A stretch of DNA of 33,656 nucleotides, taken from an uncultured Pseudomonadota bacterium (GTDB lineage Bacteria; Pseudomonadota; Gammaproteobacteria; Steroidobacterales; Steroidobacteraceae). The position numbers and the translations under genes were made by a program. Positions 8,762 through 18,420 of the stretch are shown here, piece after piece; position 1 is the stretch's first letter, and each line of letters opens with the position of its first letter. The stretch is from NCBI GenBank assembly GCA_903858165.1, contig CAIOHZ010000261.1, forward strand, positions 1-33,656. The letters run 5' to 3'. Under the pieces are notes generated by a model, which saw only the letters and a program-made list of their open reading frames with translations, was not told where the DNA came from and made no database searches.

Positions 8762-10086
8762 GCGGTCACCAGACGGCCGCGCAGACTATTGCGCATGACC
8801 TCGGTGATGACCACCTCCACGAACTGCCCAAGGAGTTCGGTGGGCGCCTGAAAATTCACCCAACGCATGTTTTCCGTGCGTCCTGCGAGCATGCCCTCGC
8901 CTTTCTTGGCGGGACGCTCCACCAATAGGCGCTGCGTGGTGCCCACCATCGCCAGCGAGATGTTTTGCGCGTTTTCGTTGAGTAGTGCTTGCAGACGCAA
9001 CAGACGCTCGTGCTTCACTTCCGCGGGCACATCGTCAGCCAACGAGGCCGCAGGCGTTCCCGGACGGCGGCTATAAATGAAGCTGAAGCTCTGGTCGATA
9101 CCGACGTCGCGCACCAGTTGCAGCGTGGCTGCAAAGTCGCGTTCCGTCTCGCCGGGAAAACCGACGATGAAGTCGGAGCTGAGGCAGATATCGGGCCGTG
9201 CCGCGCGCAGCTTGCGCACCTTCGCTTTGAACTCCAGCGCCGTGTAGCCGCGCTTCATGGCTGCCAGCACCCGGTCCGAGCCGGACTGCACGGGAAGATG
9301 CAGGAAATTGGCCAATTGCGGAATTCGCGCATAAGCCTCAGCCAAACGGTCGGTGAATTCCAGCGGATGCGAGGTAGTGAAGCGTATGCGCCCGACACCT
9401 GACAGCGCAGCCACTGCTTCGATGAGCAATGCCAAGTCCGCTTCACCCCCGCCGTCCATCTCACCACGGTAGGCGTTCACATTCTGGCCGAGCAGGTGGA
9501 TTTCGCGCACGCCCTGCGCAACAAGTCCGCGCACTTCAACCATCACTTGCTCGAAGGGGCGGCTAACTTCTTCACCACGCGTATAAGGCACCACACAGAA
9601 ACTGCAGTACTTGCTGCAGCCTTCCATGATGGAGACGTAGGCCGTCGCGCCTTCCGCCCGCGGCGGCGGTAAAGCATCGAATTTCTCGATCTCCGGAAAG
9701 GAGATGTCGACCTGCGGACGGGCCGACCGGCGACGTTCAGCGATAAGTTCCGGCAGGCGGTGCAAGGTTTGCGGCCCGAACACCACGTCGACGTAAGGCG
9801 CGCGCTGCAGAATGCCTTCGCCCTCTTGGCTGGCCACGCAGCCACCAACGCCGATGACGAGTTCCGGCTTGCGCAACTTCAGTTCACGCCACACGCCTAG
9901 ATGGGAAAACACCTTCTCCTGCGCCTTCTCGCGAACGGAACAGGTGTTCAGCAACACCACATCGGCCAGTTCAGGATCGTCCGTAGGTTCGAGGCCGGCA
10001 GACTCACGCAGCACGTCCACCATGCGAGCGGAGTCGTATTCGTTCATCTGGCAACCGAAGGTCTGGACGTAGACGTGGCCGGGCAT
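8758..10086 (-). CDS. miaB: tRNA-2-methylthio-N6-dimethylallyladenosine synthase
   Basis: Radical SAM methylthiotransferase that converts i6A37 to ms2i6A37 in tRNAs reading UNN codons. All six iron-sulfur cysteines are present: Cys12, Cys49 and Cys83 for the auxiliary cluster in the N-terminal UPF0004 domain, and Cys157, Cys161 and Cys164 (CSKYCSFC) for the radical SAM cluster. A TRAM domain ends the 442-aa protein. The start ATG at 10084-10086 puts Cys12 at the same position as in E. coli MiaB, although no clear Shine-Dalgarno precedes it. It is the first gene of the miaB-ybeZ-ybeY-corC-lnt operon and divergent from the TraB/GumN-like gene, with only 42 nt between them. Confidence 0.97.
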   Translation of the reverse strand: MPGHVYVQTFGCQMNEYDSARMVDVLRESAGLEPTDDPELADVVLLNTCSVREKAQEKVFSHLGVWRELKLRKPELVIGVGGCVASQEGEGILQRAPYVDVVFGPQTLHRLPELIAERRRSARPQVDISFPEIEKFDALPPPRAEGATAYVSIMEGCSKYCSFCVVPYTRGEEVSRPFEQVMVEVRGLVAQGVREIHLLGQNVNAYRGEMDGGGEADLALLIEAVAALSGVGRIRFTTSHPLEFTDRLAEAYARIPQLANFLHLPVQSGSDRVLAAMKRGYTALEFKAKVRKLRAARPDICLSSDFIVGFPGETERDFAATLQLVRDVGIDQSFSFIYSRRPGTPAASLADDVPAEVKHERLLRLQALLNENAQNISLAMVGTTQRLLVERPAKKGEGMLAGRTENMRWVNFQAPTELLGQFVEVVITEVMRNSLRGRLVTA

Positions 10087-10128
10087 GAGGATGTCAGCAA
10101 GCAGAAGGAGGGCTAGTATAGCCGCACC

Positions 10129-11187
10129 ATGCTTGCAGCCCTGTTACTGGCTTTTTTGTTTACCTTGCCGCTGGCCGCGGTGGCGTCGCCGGGCACTGCC
10201 CCGACGGCAGGTACGCCCGTGGCCGAACCAAGCGCGGCGTCGGCCCCCATCGCGCCCGACCACCTTCCCGATTTGGAAGAAGTGGAGGTCACTGGTGAGC
10301 AGCCCGGGCCAGCCCTGTGGAAGGTCACCTTGCCCGCCAGCGCCACTGGGTCGACCGAGCCGCATGTGCTGTGGATTCTAGGGACCCTACGACCCCTGCC
10401 GCGGAAAATGGAATGGCGCCCTACAACGGTCGAACGGGTACTGACGGGGGCCGAGGTCTTCATTCCGTACCAACCGGATATCGACGTGAAAGCCGGCCCG
10501 TTTGCGCTGGTGGGCTTGTTCTTCTCGGCTCGTGGCGCCCTCAAAGACCCGGACGGCCAACCGCTGCGCGAGACGCTACCTGCGCCGCTTTATACCCGCT
10601 TCACCGTACTCAAGGCGCGCTACGCACCGCGCGCCGGCAGTATGGAAAAACGCCGCCCCGCCATTGCGGCCATGGAGTTGTATCGCGAAGCGCTGGACGC
10701 CGTGAAACTGTCCATGCGGCTGGACGTAGAGGGACTGGTAGCCCGACAGGCACGCAAACGTGGGGTGAAAGTGCGCCCTGTGAAGATGACAATGACCGAC
10801 CCGAAAGCGGTTCTGGCAGAACTGACCGCGCTACCGCGCAGCGCCGAACTGGCCTGCGTCGAGGCCACGCTTACTCGTCTGGAAACCGACTTGGGGCCCA
10901 TGCGGGCGCGGGCAGAGGCTTGGGCAGAGGGCGACCTGACAGCCTTGGGACGCTTGCCCTTCCCCGCTCAGGAAACGACCTGCGGCGATGCCATCGCCAC
11001 CTCGCCTCGCTTCAAGGCCCTGCTAATGCAGGCGCGCGCCGGCTGGCTGGAGGCGGTGAGCAGTGCCCTGCGTGAGCACCGGGTGAGCGTAGCCACCGCA
11101 CCGGTGCAATCTCTGCTGCGGCCAGGCGGCATTGCCGACCAACTGGCCAGCCGCGGGTTCCTCGTCGAGGCCCCCACGGCTGACTGA
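10129..11187 (+). CDS. Secreted TraB/GumN-like protein lacking the family histidines
   Basis: 352 aa with an N-terminal hydrophobic signal sequence (residues 1 to about 20, [15 protein letters not shown]) and a Pro/Ala/Thr-rich linker. The LWKV...[12 protein letters not shown] block at about 63-91 is the TraB/GumN opening motif. Where relatives have GxxH (GSIH/GTIH), this protein has GTLR, Arg88. The C-terminal VGAxHLxG motif is likewise replaced by [10 protein letters not shown] near 320-330. Two cysteines (in ELACVEA and ETTCGDA) may form a disulfide. Relatives are proposed metalloproteases (Tiki-like), so this one is probably catalytically inactive or divergent. The only in-frame start is this ATG. 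The AAGGAGGG at 10105-10112 is rather far away (16 nt). Function unknown. Confidence 0.7.
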   Translation: MLAALLLAFLFTLPLAAVASPGTAPTAGTPVAEPSAASAPIAPDHLPDLEEVEVTGEQPGPALWKVTLPASATGSTEPHVLWILGTLRPLPRKMEWRPTTVERVLTGAEVFIPYQPDIDVKAGPFALVGLFFSARGALKDPDGQPLRETLPAPLYTRFTVLKARYAPRAGSMEKRRPAIAAMELYREALDAVKLSMRLDVEGLVARQARKRGVKVRPVKMTMTDPKAVLAELTALPRSAELACVEATLTRLETDLGPMRARAEAWAEGDLTALGRLPFPAQETTCGDAIATSPRFKALLMQARAGWLEAVSSALREHRVSVATAPVQSLLRPGGIADQLASRGFLVEAPTAD

Positions 11188-11193
11188 TGAGCC

Positions 11194-11210
11194 GACCGGA
11201 TTAACCGGTC
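11194..11210. terminator. 6-bp hairpin between convergent TraB/GumN-like gene and ssb
   Basis: GACCGG (11194-11199) pairs with CCGGTC (11205-11210) around ATTAA, in the 44-nt gap between the two convergent stop codons. The position suits a bidirectional terminator, but there is no U-tract, so the call is weak. Confidence 0.35.
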
Positions 11211-11231
11211 ACCCGCCGCTTGGCGACTGGT

Positions 11232-11774
11232 TCAGAACGGAATGTCGTCGTCCAGATCCGGCGCGGAAGAACCGCCGCGACCACCGCCCGATGGGGCTGA
11301 CTGGCCGTAGTCGTCGTCGTAACCGCCACCGCTGGCACCACCACCCGCGCTGCTACCAGCGCTCGCGCGACGTGGGGCGCCGCCCTCACCGCCACCCATG
11401 CCGCCCCCCATGCCGCCCCCCATGCCGCCGCCGGCACCCTTGGAGTCAAGCAGTTGCATTTCGTTGGCGGTGATTTCCGTGGTGTAGCGGTCCTGACCGG
11501 CCTTGTCCTGCCACTTGCGGGTGCGCAAGCGACCTTCGATGTACACCTTGGAGCCCTTGCGCAGGTAATCCTTGGCAATCTCCGCGAGACGGTCAAACAT
11601 GACCACGTTATGCCATTCGGTCTGTTCTTTCATCTCCCCGGTCTGCTTGTCGCGCCAGCTTTCGCTGGTGGCGACACTGAAATTAGTGACCGCCTTACCA
11701 TTCGGCATGGCCCGGCTTTCGGGGTCCTTGCCGAGGTTACCGATGAGTATGACTTTGTTAACGCCGCGTGCCAT
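11232..11774 (-). CDS. ssb: Single-stranded DNA-binding protein
   Basis: Binds ssDNA during replication, recombination and repair. The N-terminal OB fold occupies about residues 1-110 ([19 protein letters not shown] start, [14 protein letters not shown]). A glycine-rich disordered linker includes a (GGGM)n run at about 114-127. The protein ends in the acidic tip DDDIPF that recruits partner proteins. The length of 180 aa is normal. AAGGAG lies 7 nt before the ATG. It is downstream of and co-oriented with the MFS gene but separated by 122 nt containing a likely promoter. The ssb / MFS / uvrA neighbourhood resembles Pseudomonas. Confidence 0.97.
   Translation of the reverse strand: MARGVNKVILIGNLGKDPESRAMPNGKAVTNFSVATSESWRDKQTGEMKEQTEWHNVVMFDRLAEIAKDYLRKGSKVYIEGRLRTRKWQDKAGQDRYTTEITANEMQLLDSKGAGGGMGGGMGGGMGGGEGGAPRRASAGSSAGGGASGGGYDDDYGQSAPSGGGRGGSSAPDLDDDIPF
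11393..11433 (-). repeat. 12-bp tandem repeat coding for GGGM units in ssb
   Basis: About three copies of a 12-bp unit (plus-strand CATGCCGCCCCC with minor change) encode successive Gly-Gly-Gly-Met units in the Ssb linker. Such an in-frame repeat can change copy number by slippage without a frameshift. Confidence 0.75.
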
Positions 11775-11781
11775 GGGAAAA

Positions 11782-11806
11782 CTCCTTGTCTGTTGGGCGC
11801 ATTGTA
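11782..11806 (-). promoter_or_regulatory. ssb -10 element and Shine-Dalgarno
   Basis: On the minus strand TACAAT (11806-11801) is a good -10 hexamer. The best-spaced -35 (17 nt) is GGCACA, only half matching. AAGGAG (11787-11782) follows, 7 nt from the ATG. The predicted leader is about 20 nt. No CTG-N10-CAG LexA box is seen. Confidence 0.45.
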
Positions 11807-11896
11807 GACGCCTCGCGCCCGGCTGTGCCGGCGCAAATACGCTGCGTTTGTAGCAATTGTCGCCGCCCCAACACCGGGGCCACCCCTAAGGGCAGT

Positions 11897-13072
11897 TCAA
11901 GCCGATTTTTTCGGCCGGAAGGCCAGCAACCACGCCAAGGCGAGCAGGCAAACGCCGGCAAACAGCCCGGACAATCCAAAGCGGGTACCGGACAACACTC
12001 CGCCGAGCGTACCCCCGGCAAACGCACCGAGAAATTGGCTGGTAGCGAACACGCCCATGGCCTGCCCGCGGCGCGCGGGGCCGGCGGCCTGCGACAACCG
12101 GGCAGGCAGGCGGGCCTCGAGGAAATTGAAAGCCACGAAGAACAGTGACAGGCCAGCCCCTAGCGCCCAGACGGTACCGTGGAACAGAGCCATGCCACCT
12201 TGGGCAAATACCAGCAAGGCAATGCCGTAGCGCATTACTCCGTCAGGGTGCCTGGCGCGTTCGGCCCACAACACCAGTCCACCGGTGCCGAGCAGCGACA
12301 GCAGGAACACCGGGAGATAAACCTGCCAGTGACTGGCCTGCGGCAAGGCGAGCAGATCGCGCAGGGCCAGAGGCACGCCGACGAAAGTCGCAGTCAGGAT
12401 GGCATGCAGGCAGAACATGCTCAGGTGCCAGGGCCAGAGCAATTCACCCGTTTCTTCCGCCACGCCCGCCTGACGCGGCGTCTGGACCGGGCGCGGCACG
12501 AAAAAATGCAGGACCAGCAAGCCGATGACGGCCAGCAGCGCCATACCCCAAAACAGACCCGGCACGCCCACGTGGGCAGCCAAGACCGGTGCCCCGAGCA
12601 GCGAAACGATGAAGCACAAGCCGATAGAAATGCCGATGAAGGCCATCGCGCGGGTGCGCACCTCGGTGCGGGTAAGATCGGCCAGCAAGGCCGTGGTGGG
12701 ACCGGAAATGGCTCCGGCGCCCTGAATGGCACGGCCGGCAATGACCCACCACAGCGGATAGCGGGAATGCGGCGCCAGTGCACCCACCACCGAACCGATG
12801 GCGAACAAGCCAAGCCCCAAGGCGATGACTGGATGGCGACCGATACGGTCGGACCAACGCCCCACCGGAATTTGCAGCAAGGCCTGCGTCAGTCCGTAGG
12901 CCCCCAAGGCGAGACCGATGCCTAAGGGTGTCGCTCCCGGCAGGCCGGAAGCGTATAGCACCATCACCGGGAGCACCCCAAACAAGGCCAGCATCCGCGT
13001 CGCATAGATGGTTCCCAGCGCCAGAACGGCGCGCCGTTCGGCAGGCAAGAGGCTAAGGGCGGTACTGGACAT
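11897..13072 (-). CDS. MFS transporter (12-TM drug/sugar-efflux-like)
   Basis: Integral inner-membrane transporter of the major facilitator superfamily, 391 aa, about 12 hydrophobic segments. Motif [14 protein letters not shown], lies between TM2 and TM3 (about residue 72-84), and the PFAM MFS_1 pattern of antiporters is evident ([18 protein letters not shown] around TM5). The substrate cannot be told; YajR-like export is one possibility. It is divergent from uvrA (80-nt gap) and upstream of ssb. In Pseudomonas an MFS gene also sits between uvrA and ssb, so the placement is conserved though the functional link is unknown. Confidence 0.85.
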   Translation of the reverse strand: MSSTALSLLPAERRAVLALGTIYATRMLALFGVLPVMVLYASGLPGATPLGIGLALGAYGLTQALLQIPVGRWSDRIGRHPVIALGLGLFAIGSVVGALAPHSRYPLWWVIAGRAIQGAGAISGPTTALLADLTRTEVRTRAMAFIGISIGLCFIVSLLGAPVLAAHVGVPGLFWGMALLAVIGLLVLHFFVPRPVQTPRQAGVAEETGELLWPWHLSMFCLHAILTATFVGVPLALRDLLALPQASHWQVYLPVFLLSLLGTGGLVLWAERARHPDGVMRYGIALLVFAQGGMALFHGTVWALGAGLSLFFVAFNFLEARLPARLSQAAGPARRGQAMGVFATSQFLGAFAGGTLGGVLSGTRFGLSGLFAGVCLLALAWLLAFRPKKSA

Positions 13073-13094
13073 GGGCAGCCTGCAATCAACGAGT

Positions 13095-13124
13095 TTGCGG
13101 CAGTGGCCGCGGCGGCGGTATCTT
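13095..13124 (+). promoter_or_regulatory. Possible uvrA promoter
   Basis: TTGCGG (13095-13100), an 18-nt spacer and TATCTT (13119-13124) lie 28 nt before the uvrA ATG. This is a fair but not strong sigma70 match. There is no canonical LexA box in the 80-nt divergent region. Confidence 0.35.
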
Positions 13125-13152
13125 AGCGGATTCGCCCTCGAGCACCTGCCTC

Positions 13153-15981
13153 ATGCATACCCTGCGCATTCGCGGCGCCCGCACCCACAATCTGCGGAAC
13201 GTCGACCTTACCCTGCCGCGCGACAAGATCATCGTGTTCACCGGTCTGTCCGGTTCGGGCAAGAGTTCGCTGGCCTTCGACACCCTCTACGCAGAAGGCC
13301 AACGCCGCTACGTAGAGAGCTTGTCGGCCTACGCCCGGCAGTTTCTGTCCATGATGGAAAAGCCCGACGTCGACAGCATCGAAGGTTTGTCGCCAGCTAT
13401 CTCCATCGAGCAGAAAAGCACTAGCCACAACCCGCGCTCCACCGTCGGCACCGTCACCGAAATTCACGACTACCTGCGTCTGCTGTTTGCGCGCGCCGGC
13501 ACGCCGCGCTGCCCGGACCACCACGTGGATCTCGCTGCGCAGACCGTCAGCCAAATGGTCGACCATGTGTTGGCGCTACCCGAGGGCACCGCCCTGCTGC
13601 TGTTAGCCCCCGTGGTGAAAGAGCGCAAGGGGGAGCACCGCGACATCATGGAAGATCTGCGCAGCCGCGGTTTCGTGCGCGCACGCATCGACGGCAAGGT
13701 GGTGGAATTGGAAGAGCCGCCAAAGCTCGACTTGCGCCGCAAGCATTCCATCGACGCGGTAGTGGACCGCTTCAAGGTCCGCAGCGACTTGGCACAGCGC
13801 CTGGCCGAGTCCTTCGAGACGGCGCTCAAGCTCGGCGAAGGCGTGGCACGTATCGCCTGGATGGATGACAGCCAGCCGGAACTAACCTTCTCCGACAAGT
13901 TCGCTTGCGCCGAATGCGGCTACTCGCTGCAAGAGCTCGAGCCGCGTCTGTTCTCGTTCAACAACCCGAGCGGTGCCTGCGCGAATTGTGATGGCCTGGG
14001 CGTGAAGCAGTTCTTCGACCCAGTGCGCCTGATCGTTAATCCGTCGCTGTCGCTGGCGGGTGGCGCAGTGCGCGGTTGGGACCGTCGCAACGCCTACTAC
14101 TTTCAGTTGGTGCAAAGTCTGGCACGGCATTTCAAGTTCGACGTCGAGACAGCTTGGCGCGAACTAGCCGCCAAGGACCAGCAGATCCTGCTCTACGGCA
14201 GCGGCGAAGAAAGCATCGAATTCCGCTACTTCGACGGTCGCGGCGGCACCCAGCGCCGGCGCCACCCGTTCGAGGGGATACTCCCGAACCTGGAGCGGCG
14301 CTACAAAGAAACCGAGTCGCAGACCGTCCGCGAGGAGCTTTCCAAGTACATCGGCAGCAAGCCCTGCCCCGAATGCAACGGCACCCGCCTGAACCGCGCG
14401 GCGCGCCACGTGTTCGTGGCGGACAAAGCCCTGCCAGACATCTCGCGCCTGGCCGTAGGCAAAGCGCTGAAGTTCTTCCGCGAACTGCATCTGGATGGCT
14501 GGCGTGGCGAGATTGCCGCCAAGGTAGTGAAGGAAGTCGGCGACCGGCTTGGCTTCCTCGTGGACGTGGGCCTCGACTATCTCTCGCTCGACCGCAGTGC
14601 GGAAACCCTGTCCGGTGGCGAGGCGCAGCGCATCCGTCTTGCCTCGCAGGTGGGCAGCGGCCTCGTGGGGGTTCTGTACATCCTTGACGAACCCAGCATC
14701 GGCCTGCATCAGCGCGACAACCAGCGCCTGCTCGATACCCTCACGCGTCTGAAGAATCTCGGCAACACCGTCATCATGGTGGAGCATGACGAAGACGCCA
14801 TCCGCCAGAGCGACTACGTGGTGGACTTGGGGCCCGGCGCCGGCGTCCATGGCGGGCGCATCGTCGCTGAAGGTACGCCCGCGGAAGTTGCCGCCCACCC
14901 GGATTCGCTCACCGGCCAATATCTCTCCGGCCGCCTTGCCATCGAGGTCCCCAAGCGCCGCCGTGCTCGCGACCCCAAGCGACAAATCAAAGTAGTGAAT
15001 GCCACCGGCAACAACTTGAAAGGCGTTACCACGTCTTTCCCCATCGGCATCATGACCTGCGTTACCGGTGTATCGGGCAGTGGCAAGAGCACGCTGGTGA
15101 ACGACACCCTGCTGCGTCAGGTGTCCGTGAAACTAAACGAGAGCACCGCGGACCCCGCGCCTTGCGACCGCGTCGAAGGCCTCGAGCATATCGACCGTGT
15201 CATCGACATCGACCAGTCACCCATCGGCCGCACACCGCGCTCGAACCCCGCCACCTACACCGGTCTGTTCACGCCCATTCGAGAAATGTTTTCGGGCGTT
15301 CCCGAGGCGCGCGCGCGGGGTTACGAACCGGGCCGCTTCAGCTTCAACGTCAAGGGCGGGCGCTGCGAGGCTTGCCAAGGCGATGGCGTGTTGCAGGTGG
15401 AAATGCACTTCCTTCCCGACGTTTATGTCCCTTGCGACATCTGTCAGGGCCGCCGTTACAACCGCGAGACGCTCGAGGTTCGTTACAAAGGCAAGAACAT
15501 CAACGAAGTGCTGGAGATGACCATCGAGGACGCAGCGCAGTTCTTCAGTGCCGTTCCCACCGTGGCCAGCAAGCTACAGACCTTGCTCGACGTCGGACTT
15601 TCCTATGTGCGTCTGGGCCAAAACGCCACCACCCTTTCCGGTGGCGAGGCACAGCGCGTAAAACTGTCCAAGGAACTTTCGAAGCGCTCTACCGGCAGGA
15701 CGCTCTACATCTTGGACGAACCGACCACCGGTCTGCACTTCCATGACATCGCACAACTCCTGAAAGTACTGCACCGCTTGCGCGACGAGGGCAACACCGT
15801 CGTCGTCATCGAGCACAACCTCGATGTCATCAAGACCGCGGACTGGATCATCGATCTGGGGCCAGAAGGCGGCGAAGGAGGAGGACGTATCTTGGTGGAA
15901 GGAACGCCCGAGACTGTGGGCGCGCACGCCAGCTCCTACACTGGCCACTACCTGCAGCCCCTGCTGCAGCGCGGGGCCTAG
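13153..15981 (+). CDS. uvrA: Excinuclease ABC subunit A
   Basis: Damage-recognition ATPase of nucleotide excision repair, acting as a dimer that loads UvrB. The length of 942 aa is typical. It has two ABC modules: Walker A at 31-38 (GLSGSGKS) and 639-646 (GVSGSGKS), signature motifs [12 protein letters not shown] and [12 protein letters not shown], and Walker B in [12 protein letters not shown] and [12 protein letters not shown]. Zinc-binding cysteine pairs are visible at CAEC/CANC, CPEC, and CEAC/CDIC in the second half. The start is [19 protein letters not shown], as in relatives. It converges on the GNAT gene with a 3-nt gap and is divergent from the MFS gene. Confidence 0.98.
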   Translation: MHTLRIRGARTHNLRNVDLTLPRDKIIVFTGLSGSGKSSLAFDTLYAEGQRRYVESLSAYARQFLSMMEKPDVDSIEGLSPAISIEQKSTSHNPRSTVGTVTEIHDYLRLLFARAGTPRCPDHHVDLAAQTVSQMVDHVLALPEGTALLLLAPVVKERKGEHRDIMEDLRSRGFVRARIDGKVVELEEPPKLDLRRKHSIDAVVDRFKVRSDLAQRLAESFETALKLGEGVARIAWMDDSQPELTFSDKFACAECGYSLQELEPRLFSFNNPSGACANCDGLGVKQFFDPVRLIVNPSLSLAGGAVRGWDRRNAYYFQLVQSLARHFKFDVETAWRELAAKDQQILLYGSGEESIEFRYFDGRGGTQRRRHPFEGILPNLERRYKETESQTVREELSKYIGSKPCPECNGTRLNRAARHVFVADKALPDISRLAVGKALKFFRELHLDGWRGEIAAKVVKEVGDRLGFLVDVGLDYLSLDRSAETLSGGEAQRIRLASQVGSGLVGVLYILDEPSIGLHQRDNQRLLDTLTRLKNLGNTVIMVEHDEDAIRQSDYVVDLGPGAGVHGGRIVAEGTPAEVAAHPDSLTGQYLSGRLAIEVPKRRRARDPKRQIKVVNATGNNLKGVTTSFPIGIMTCVTGVSGSGKSTLVNDTLLRQVSVKLNESTADPAPCDRVEGLEHIDRVIDIDQSPIGRTPRSNPATYTGLFTPIREMFSGVPEARARGYEPGRFSFNVKGGRCEACQGDGVLQVEMHFLPDVYVPCDICQGRRYNRETLEVRYKGKNINEVLEMTIEDAAQFFSAVPTVASKLQTLLDVGLSYVRLGQNATTLSGGEAQRVKLSKELSKRSTGRTLYILDEPTTGLHFHDIAQLLKVLHRLRDEGNTVVVIEHNLDVIKTADWIIDLGPEGGEGGGRILVEGTPETVGAHASSYTGHYLQPLLQRGA

Positions 15982-15984
15982 CCT

Positions 15985-16524
15985 TCAGGCTGCTGGCTTT
16001 CCAGCGGGACGGGCCGGCGTGCTAAAGGCATGCCGGACGTCGCCATCCACCAGGCGCTCCGTGTAAACACCGCTGGTGAAAGCACTGATGACACGGCGCC
16101 AAAACACGACCGCCGGTGTGTTGCGGTAGGCCTCTGATACCCGCCAGTCCCCGCCGAAACGGCGAAAAATGAGGCCAGCGGCTTCCGCGCCCACTCCCCG
16201 ACGTCGGTGCGGGGTGCGAATGAAGAACTCAGCCATTTCGTGCACTACAGGCTGGGTGGCAGCGGTCGCCTGGAGCGGGCGGGCCACCAGCGCAAAGCCG
16301 GCCGGCTGGCCAGCACTGAGAATTAGTAACGGGTGGGTTCGGTCGTCGCGGAACCAGCGCAGCAGCCATTCAGGCTGGCGGTTACCGTGCTCGGCATCCA
16401 CCGGAAAAGGCGCGGCAGTGCCACTGATACGCATCGCCAGTTCGTTTACGTACTCGGGATAGTGCCGAGAGATCCAAGCCCGGTCTTCAGCAGAAGGACG
16501 GGCATCGCGCAGTGTCACGGTCAC
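15985..16524 (-). CDS. GNAT-family N-acetyltransferase
   Basis: 179 aa. The acetyl-CoA binding motif A is visible as EFFIRTPHRRRGVGAEAAGLIFRR (key residues RRRGVG), preceded by a beta strand (PLLILSAGQPAGFALVARP). It is followed by a motif-B-like segment with aromatic residues (AVVFWRRVI) that usually contacts the substrate. The substrate is unknown. The gene converges on uvrA with 3 nt between stops and lies just downstream of the terminator of the small lipoprotein gene, so it needs its own promoter. None is obvious in the roughly 30 nt available. Confidence 0.8.
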   Translation of the reverse strand: MTVTLRDARPSAEDRAWISRHYPEYVNELAMRISGTAAPFPVDAEHGNRQPEWLLRWFRDDRTHPLLILSAGQPAGFALVARPLQATAATQPVVHEMAEFFIRTPHRRRGVGAEAAGLIFRRFGGDWRVSEAYRNTPAVVFWRRVISAFTSGVYTERLVDGDVRHAFSTPARPAGKPAA

Positions 16525-16554
16525 AGCGGCCCACTTCCATTCGCGGCCCAGAAA

Positions 16555-16589
16555 CGAAAAAGGCCGAGCAAGTTACCCTGCCCGGCCTT
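16555..16589 (-). terminator. Rho-independent terminator of the small lipoprotein gene
   Basis: On the minus strand an 11-position stem (16589-16579 with 16570-16560, one mismatch, 8-nt loop) is followed directly by a run of T residues. The core arms are AAGGCCG and CGGCCTT. It lies 26 nt past the lipoprotein stop. Confidence 0.75.
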
Positions 16590-16593
16590 CGGC

Positions 16594-16616
16594 AATCAAC
16601 GCACGAGGCGTTGATT
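16594..16616 (-). other. Perfect 9-bp hairpin covering the lipoprotein stop codon
   Basis: AATCAACGC (16594-16602) pairs with GCGTTGATT (16608-16616) around a 5-nt loop. On the minus strand the first arm contains two bases of the TAA stop codon. With the terminator 5 nt further on, it forms a tandem 3'-end structure that may stabilise a short abundant mRNA. Confidence 0.7.
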
Positions 16617-16800
16617 ACTGCTTCGGCGCCTCGGCCGGAGCAGCAGCGGCATCAGCCGGTGCAGCAGCGGCGTCAGCCGGTGCAGCAGCCGGTGCCTCAG
16701 CAGCGGCCGGAGCCTCAGCCGGAGCAGCCTCTTCCTTCGCGCCGCAAGCGGCGAGAACCAGCGCAAGCGCAGCAGCGCTCAGTGCGATCTTCGCGTTCAT
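16615..16800 (-). CDS. Small Ala/Pro-rich lipoprotein (61 aa)
   Basis: The signal peptide MNAKIALSAAALALVLAAC has lipobox VLAAC with Cys19. The mature part is about 42 residues, almost wholly Ala, Pro, Glu and Asp, with a seven-residue AAAAPAD-type repeat and a KQ end. No fold is expected; it is probably a lipid-anchored, disordered, acidic periplasmic peptide. The start ATG at 16798-16800 is chosen because the signal peptide begins there. Upstream in-frame residues are not signal-like. The Shine-Dalgarno is weak (GGGG 8 nt upstream). It has its own near-consensus promoter and intrinsic terminator, which suggests strong monocistronic expression. Function unknown. Confidence 0.85.
   Translation of the reverse strand: MNAKIALSAAALALVLAACGAKEEAAPAEAPAAAEAPAAAPADAAAAPADAAAAPAEAPKQ
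16640..16693 (-). repeat. 21-bp tandem repeat in the lipoprotein gene
   Basis: Two consecutive 21-bp units (16640-16660 and 16661-16681) differ at one base, followed by a partial third (16682-16693). They encode the AAAAPAD heptads in frame, so copy number could vary without frameshift. Confidence 0.8.
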
Positions 16801-16892
16801 CAGATGTACCCCAAAACGTTTCAGGTGTAGGAAAGATCTTTTCTGTGCAGTAGGGCTCTTGTTGGAACGCCAGCCTTCCTGTACGGGAGAAG

Positions 16893-16920
16893 ATTGTAGA
16901 GACTTTTTCGCGGATAGCAA
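16893..16920 (-). promoter_or_regulatory. Sigma70 promoter of the small lipoprotein gene
   Basis: On the minus strand TTGCTA (16920-16915), a 16-nt A/T-containing spacer and TACAAT (16898-16893) make a near-consensus promoter. The expected leader is about 85 nt before the ATG at 16800. Confidence 0.65.
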
Positions 16921-17059
16921 ACGGAATCAACGTTCAGAACGCGTTTTTTATGTCACAAACCCTCCAGCACGGTATTGTTCGCACATCATTCATGCCGGAC
17001 TGAGGTCGTGGAGCAACCCAAAAACGGGGTTCCGCGGCTCACCGCCTTCGGAGTTGCCC

Positions 17060-18403
17060 GTGAAGAACCCCCCGCCCTATGCCGCCGCCGAGCTAGACGC
17101 CTTGTTTCCAGCCCATCTGGCTACCCTCCAAGCCGGTACGGCGCAGACCTTGGCGGCCTGCGGACTGGATTCCCTGTTGGTTGGCGCAGGCAGCCTGCAC
17201 TTCCAGTTTCTGGACGATCAGCCGTACCCGTTCAAATCCAATCCGCTGTTCCGTCAGTGGGCGCCAATACTGGACGCACCCAATTCCTTCGTTGCTTTTA
17301 CCCCGGGTAAAAAACCGCTCTTAATCTTCATGCAGCCAGAAGATTACTGGCACAAGCCCCCGGCCTTGCCGACCGGCGCTTGGCTAGACAACTTCGAGGT
17401 CAGAGTCACCCGTGCCGCCGCGGAAGCAAGGCATCACCTGCCTGGCCAAGGACGCACAGGCTACCTTGGCGAGGTGCATGCCGGACTCGAGCACTGGGGG
17501 ATGACAGTGAACCCAGAGCCACTGCTTAACCGGATGCACTACAGCCGACTGGCCAAGACCCCGTACGAAATTGCCTGCATGCGCGTTGCGAACCACAAGG
17601 GCGCACTGGCACACCGGGCGGCCGTAGCGGCGTTCCGCGCTGGCCAAAGCGAATATGCCATCCACTTGGCGTATCTCGCTGCCACGGGCCACCGCGAAGA
17701 GGAACTGCCCTACCCGAACATCATCGCGCTTAACGAGGGTGGCGCCATCCTTCATTACACGGACCTTTCCACGCACCTTCCAGCGGCGCACCTGTCCTTA
17801 CTGATCGACGCGGGTGCGCAGTGCCGGGGTTACGCCAGCGACATCACCCGCACCACTGCTGCGACGGCCGGTGCGTTTGCTGACTTAGTCACGGCGATGG
17901 AAGAGCTAGAACTCGCGTTGTGCGCCCAAGTAGTGCCAGGCAAGCATTACCCGGAGATACACCTCGATGCCCACCTACGCTTGGCGCAACTACTCGGTGA
18001 GGCCGGCATCATCCGCGGCACGCCGGAGTCCGCGGTCGCTACTGGGCTTTCCAGTGTGTTTTTTCCGCACGGCATCGGGCACCCACTCGGTCTGCAAGTG
18101 CATGACGTCGGCGGTTTTCAGGCCGCACCGGAGGGGGGCACGCTTGAACGCCCTTCAGGCCACCCCTACCTCCGCCTGACGCGCACCCTCACCGAAGGGG
18201 CTGTGGTTACCATTGAGCCGGGCATCTACTTCATCGACCTGTTGCTGAAGAATGCGCAGGCAGACGGCCGCGGCCGCGACATCGTCTGGGAACGGGTAGA
18301 GGCCCTGCGCCCTTATGGTGGCGTCCGTATCGAGGACAACGTCGTGGCAACCGCCCAGGGCGCCGTGAATCTCACGCGCGAGGCATTCGCCTCTCTCGGC
18401 TGA
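17060..18403 (+). CDS. pepQ: Xaa-Pro dipeptidase (prolidase)
   Basis: Cytoplasmic M24B metallopeptidase that cleaves Xaa-Pro dipeptides. From this start the five metal ligands are Asp250, Asp261, His341, Glu386 and Glu425, matching E. coli PepQ (246, 257, 339, 384, 423) closely. The N-terminal creatinase-like domain carries FLDDQPYPFKSNPLFRQW, a PepQ hallmark. I chose the GTG at 17060 (447 aa, family about 443). It has GGAG 6 nt upstream and aligns with the E. coli N-terminus (FPAHLATLQ). A longer frame exists back to 16859, but it has no homology and overlaps the lipoprotein promoter. It converges on mscL, with a strong hairpin between. Confidence 0.93.
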   Translation: MKNPPPYAAAELDALFPAHLATLQAGTAQTLAACGLDSLLVGAGSLHFQFLDDQPYPFKSNPLFRQWAPILDAPNSFVAFTPGKKPLLIFMQPEDYWHKPPALPTGAWLDNFEVRVTRAAAEARHHLPGQGRTGYLGEVHAGLEHWGMTVNPEPLLNRMHYSRLAKTPYEIACMRVANHKGALAHRAAVAAFRAGQSEYAIHLAYLAATGHREEELPYPNIIALNEGGAILHYTDLSTHLPAAHLSLLIDAGAQCRGYASDITRTTAATAGAFADLVTAMEELELALCAQVVPGKHYPEIHLDAHLRLAQLLGEAGIIRGTPESAVATGLSSVFFPHGIGHPLGLQVHDVGGFQAAPEGGTLERPSGHPYLRLTRTLTEGAVVTIEPGIYFIDLLLKNAQADGRGRDIVWERVEALRPYGGVRIEDNVVATAQGAVNLTREAFASLG

Positions 18404-18420
18404 AGCGACGGACATCGAAA

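Noticed and set aside
16859-17059. N-terminal extension of pepQ from an upstream ATG
   Set aside because: No homology to PepQ, overlaps the lipoprotein promoter on the other strand, and the GTG at 17060 has a good Shine-Dalgarno and matches the E. coli start.
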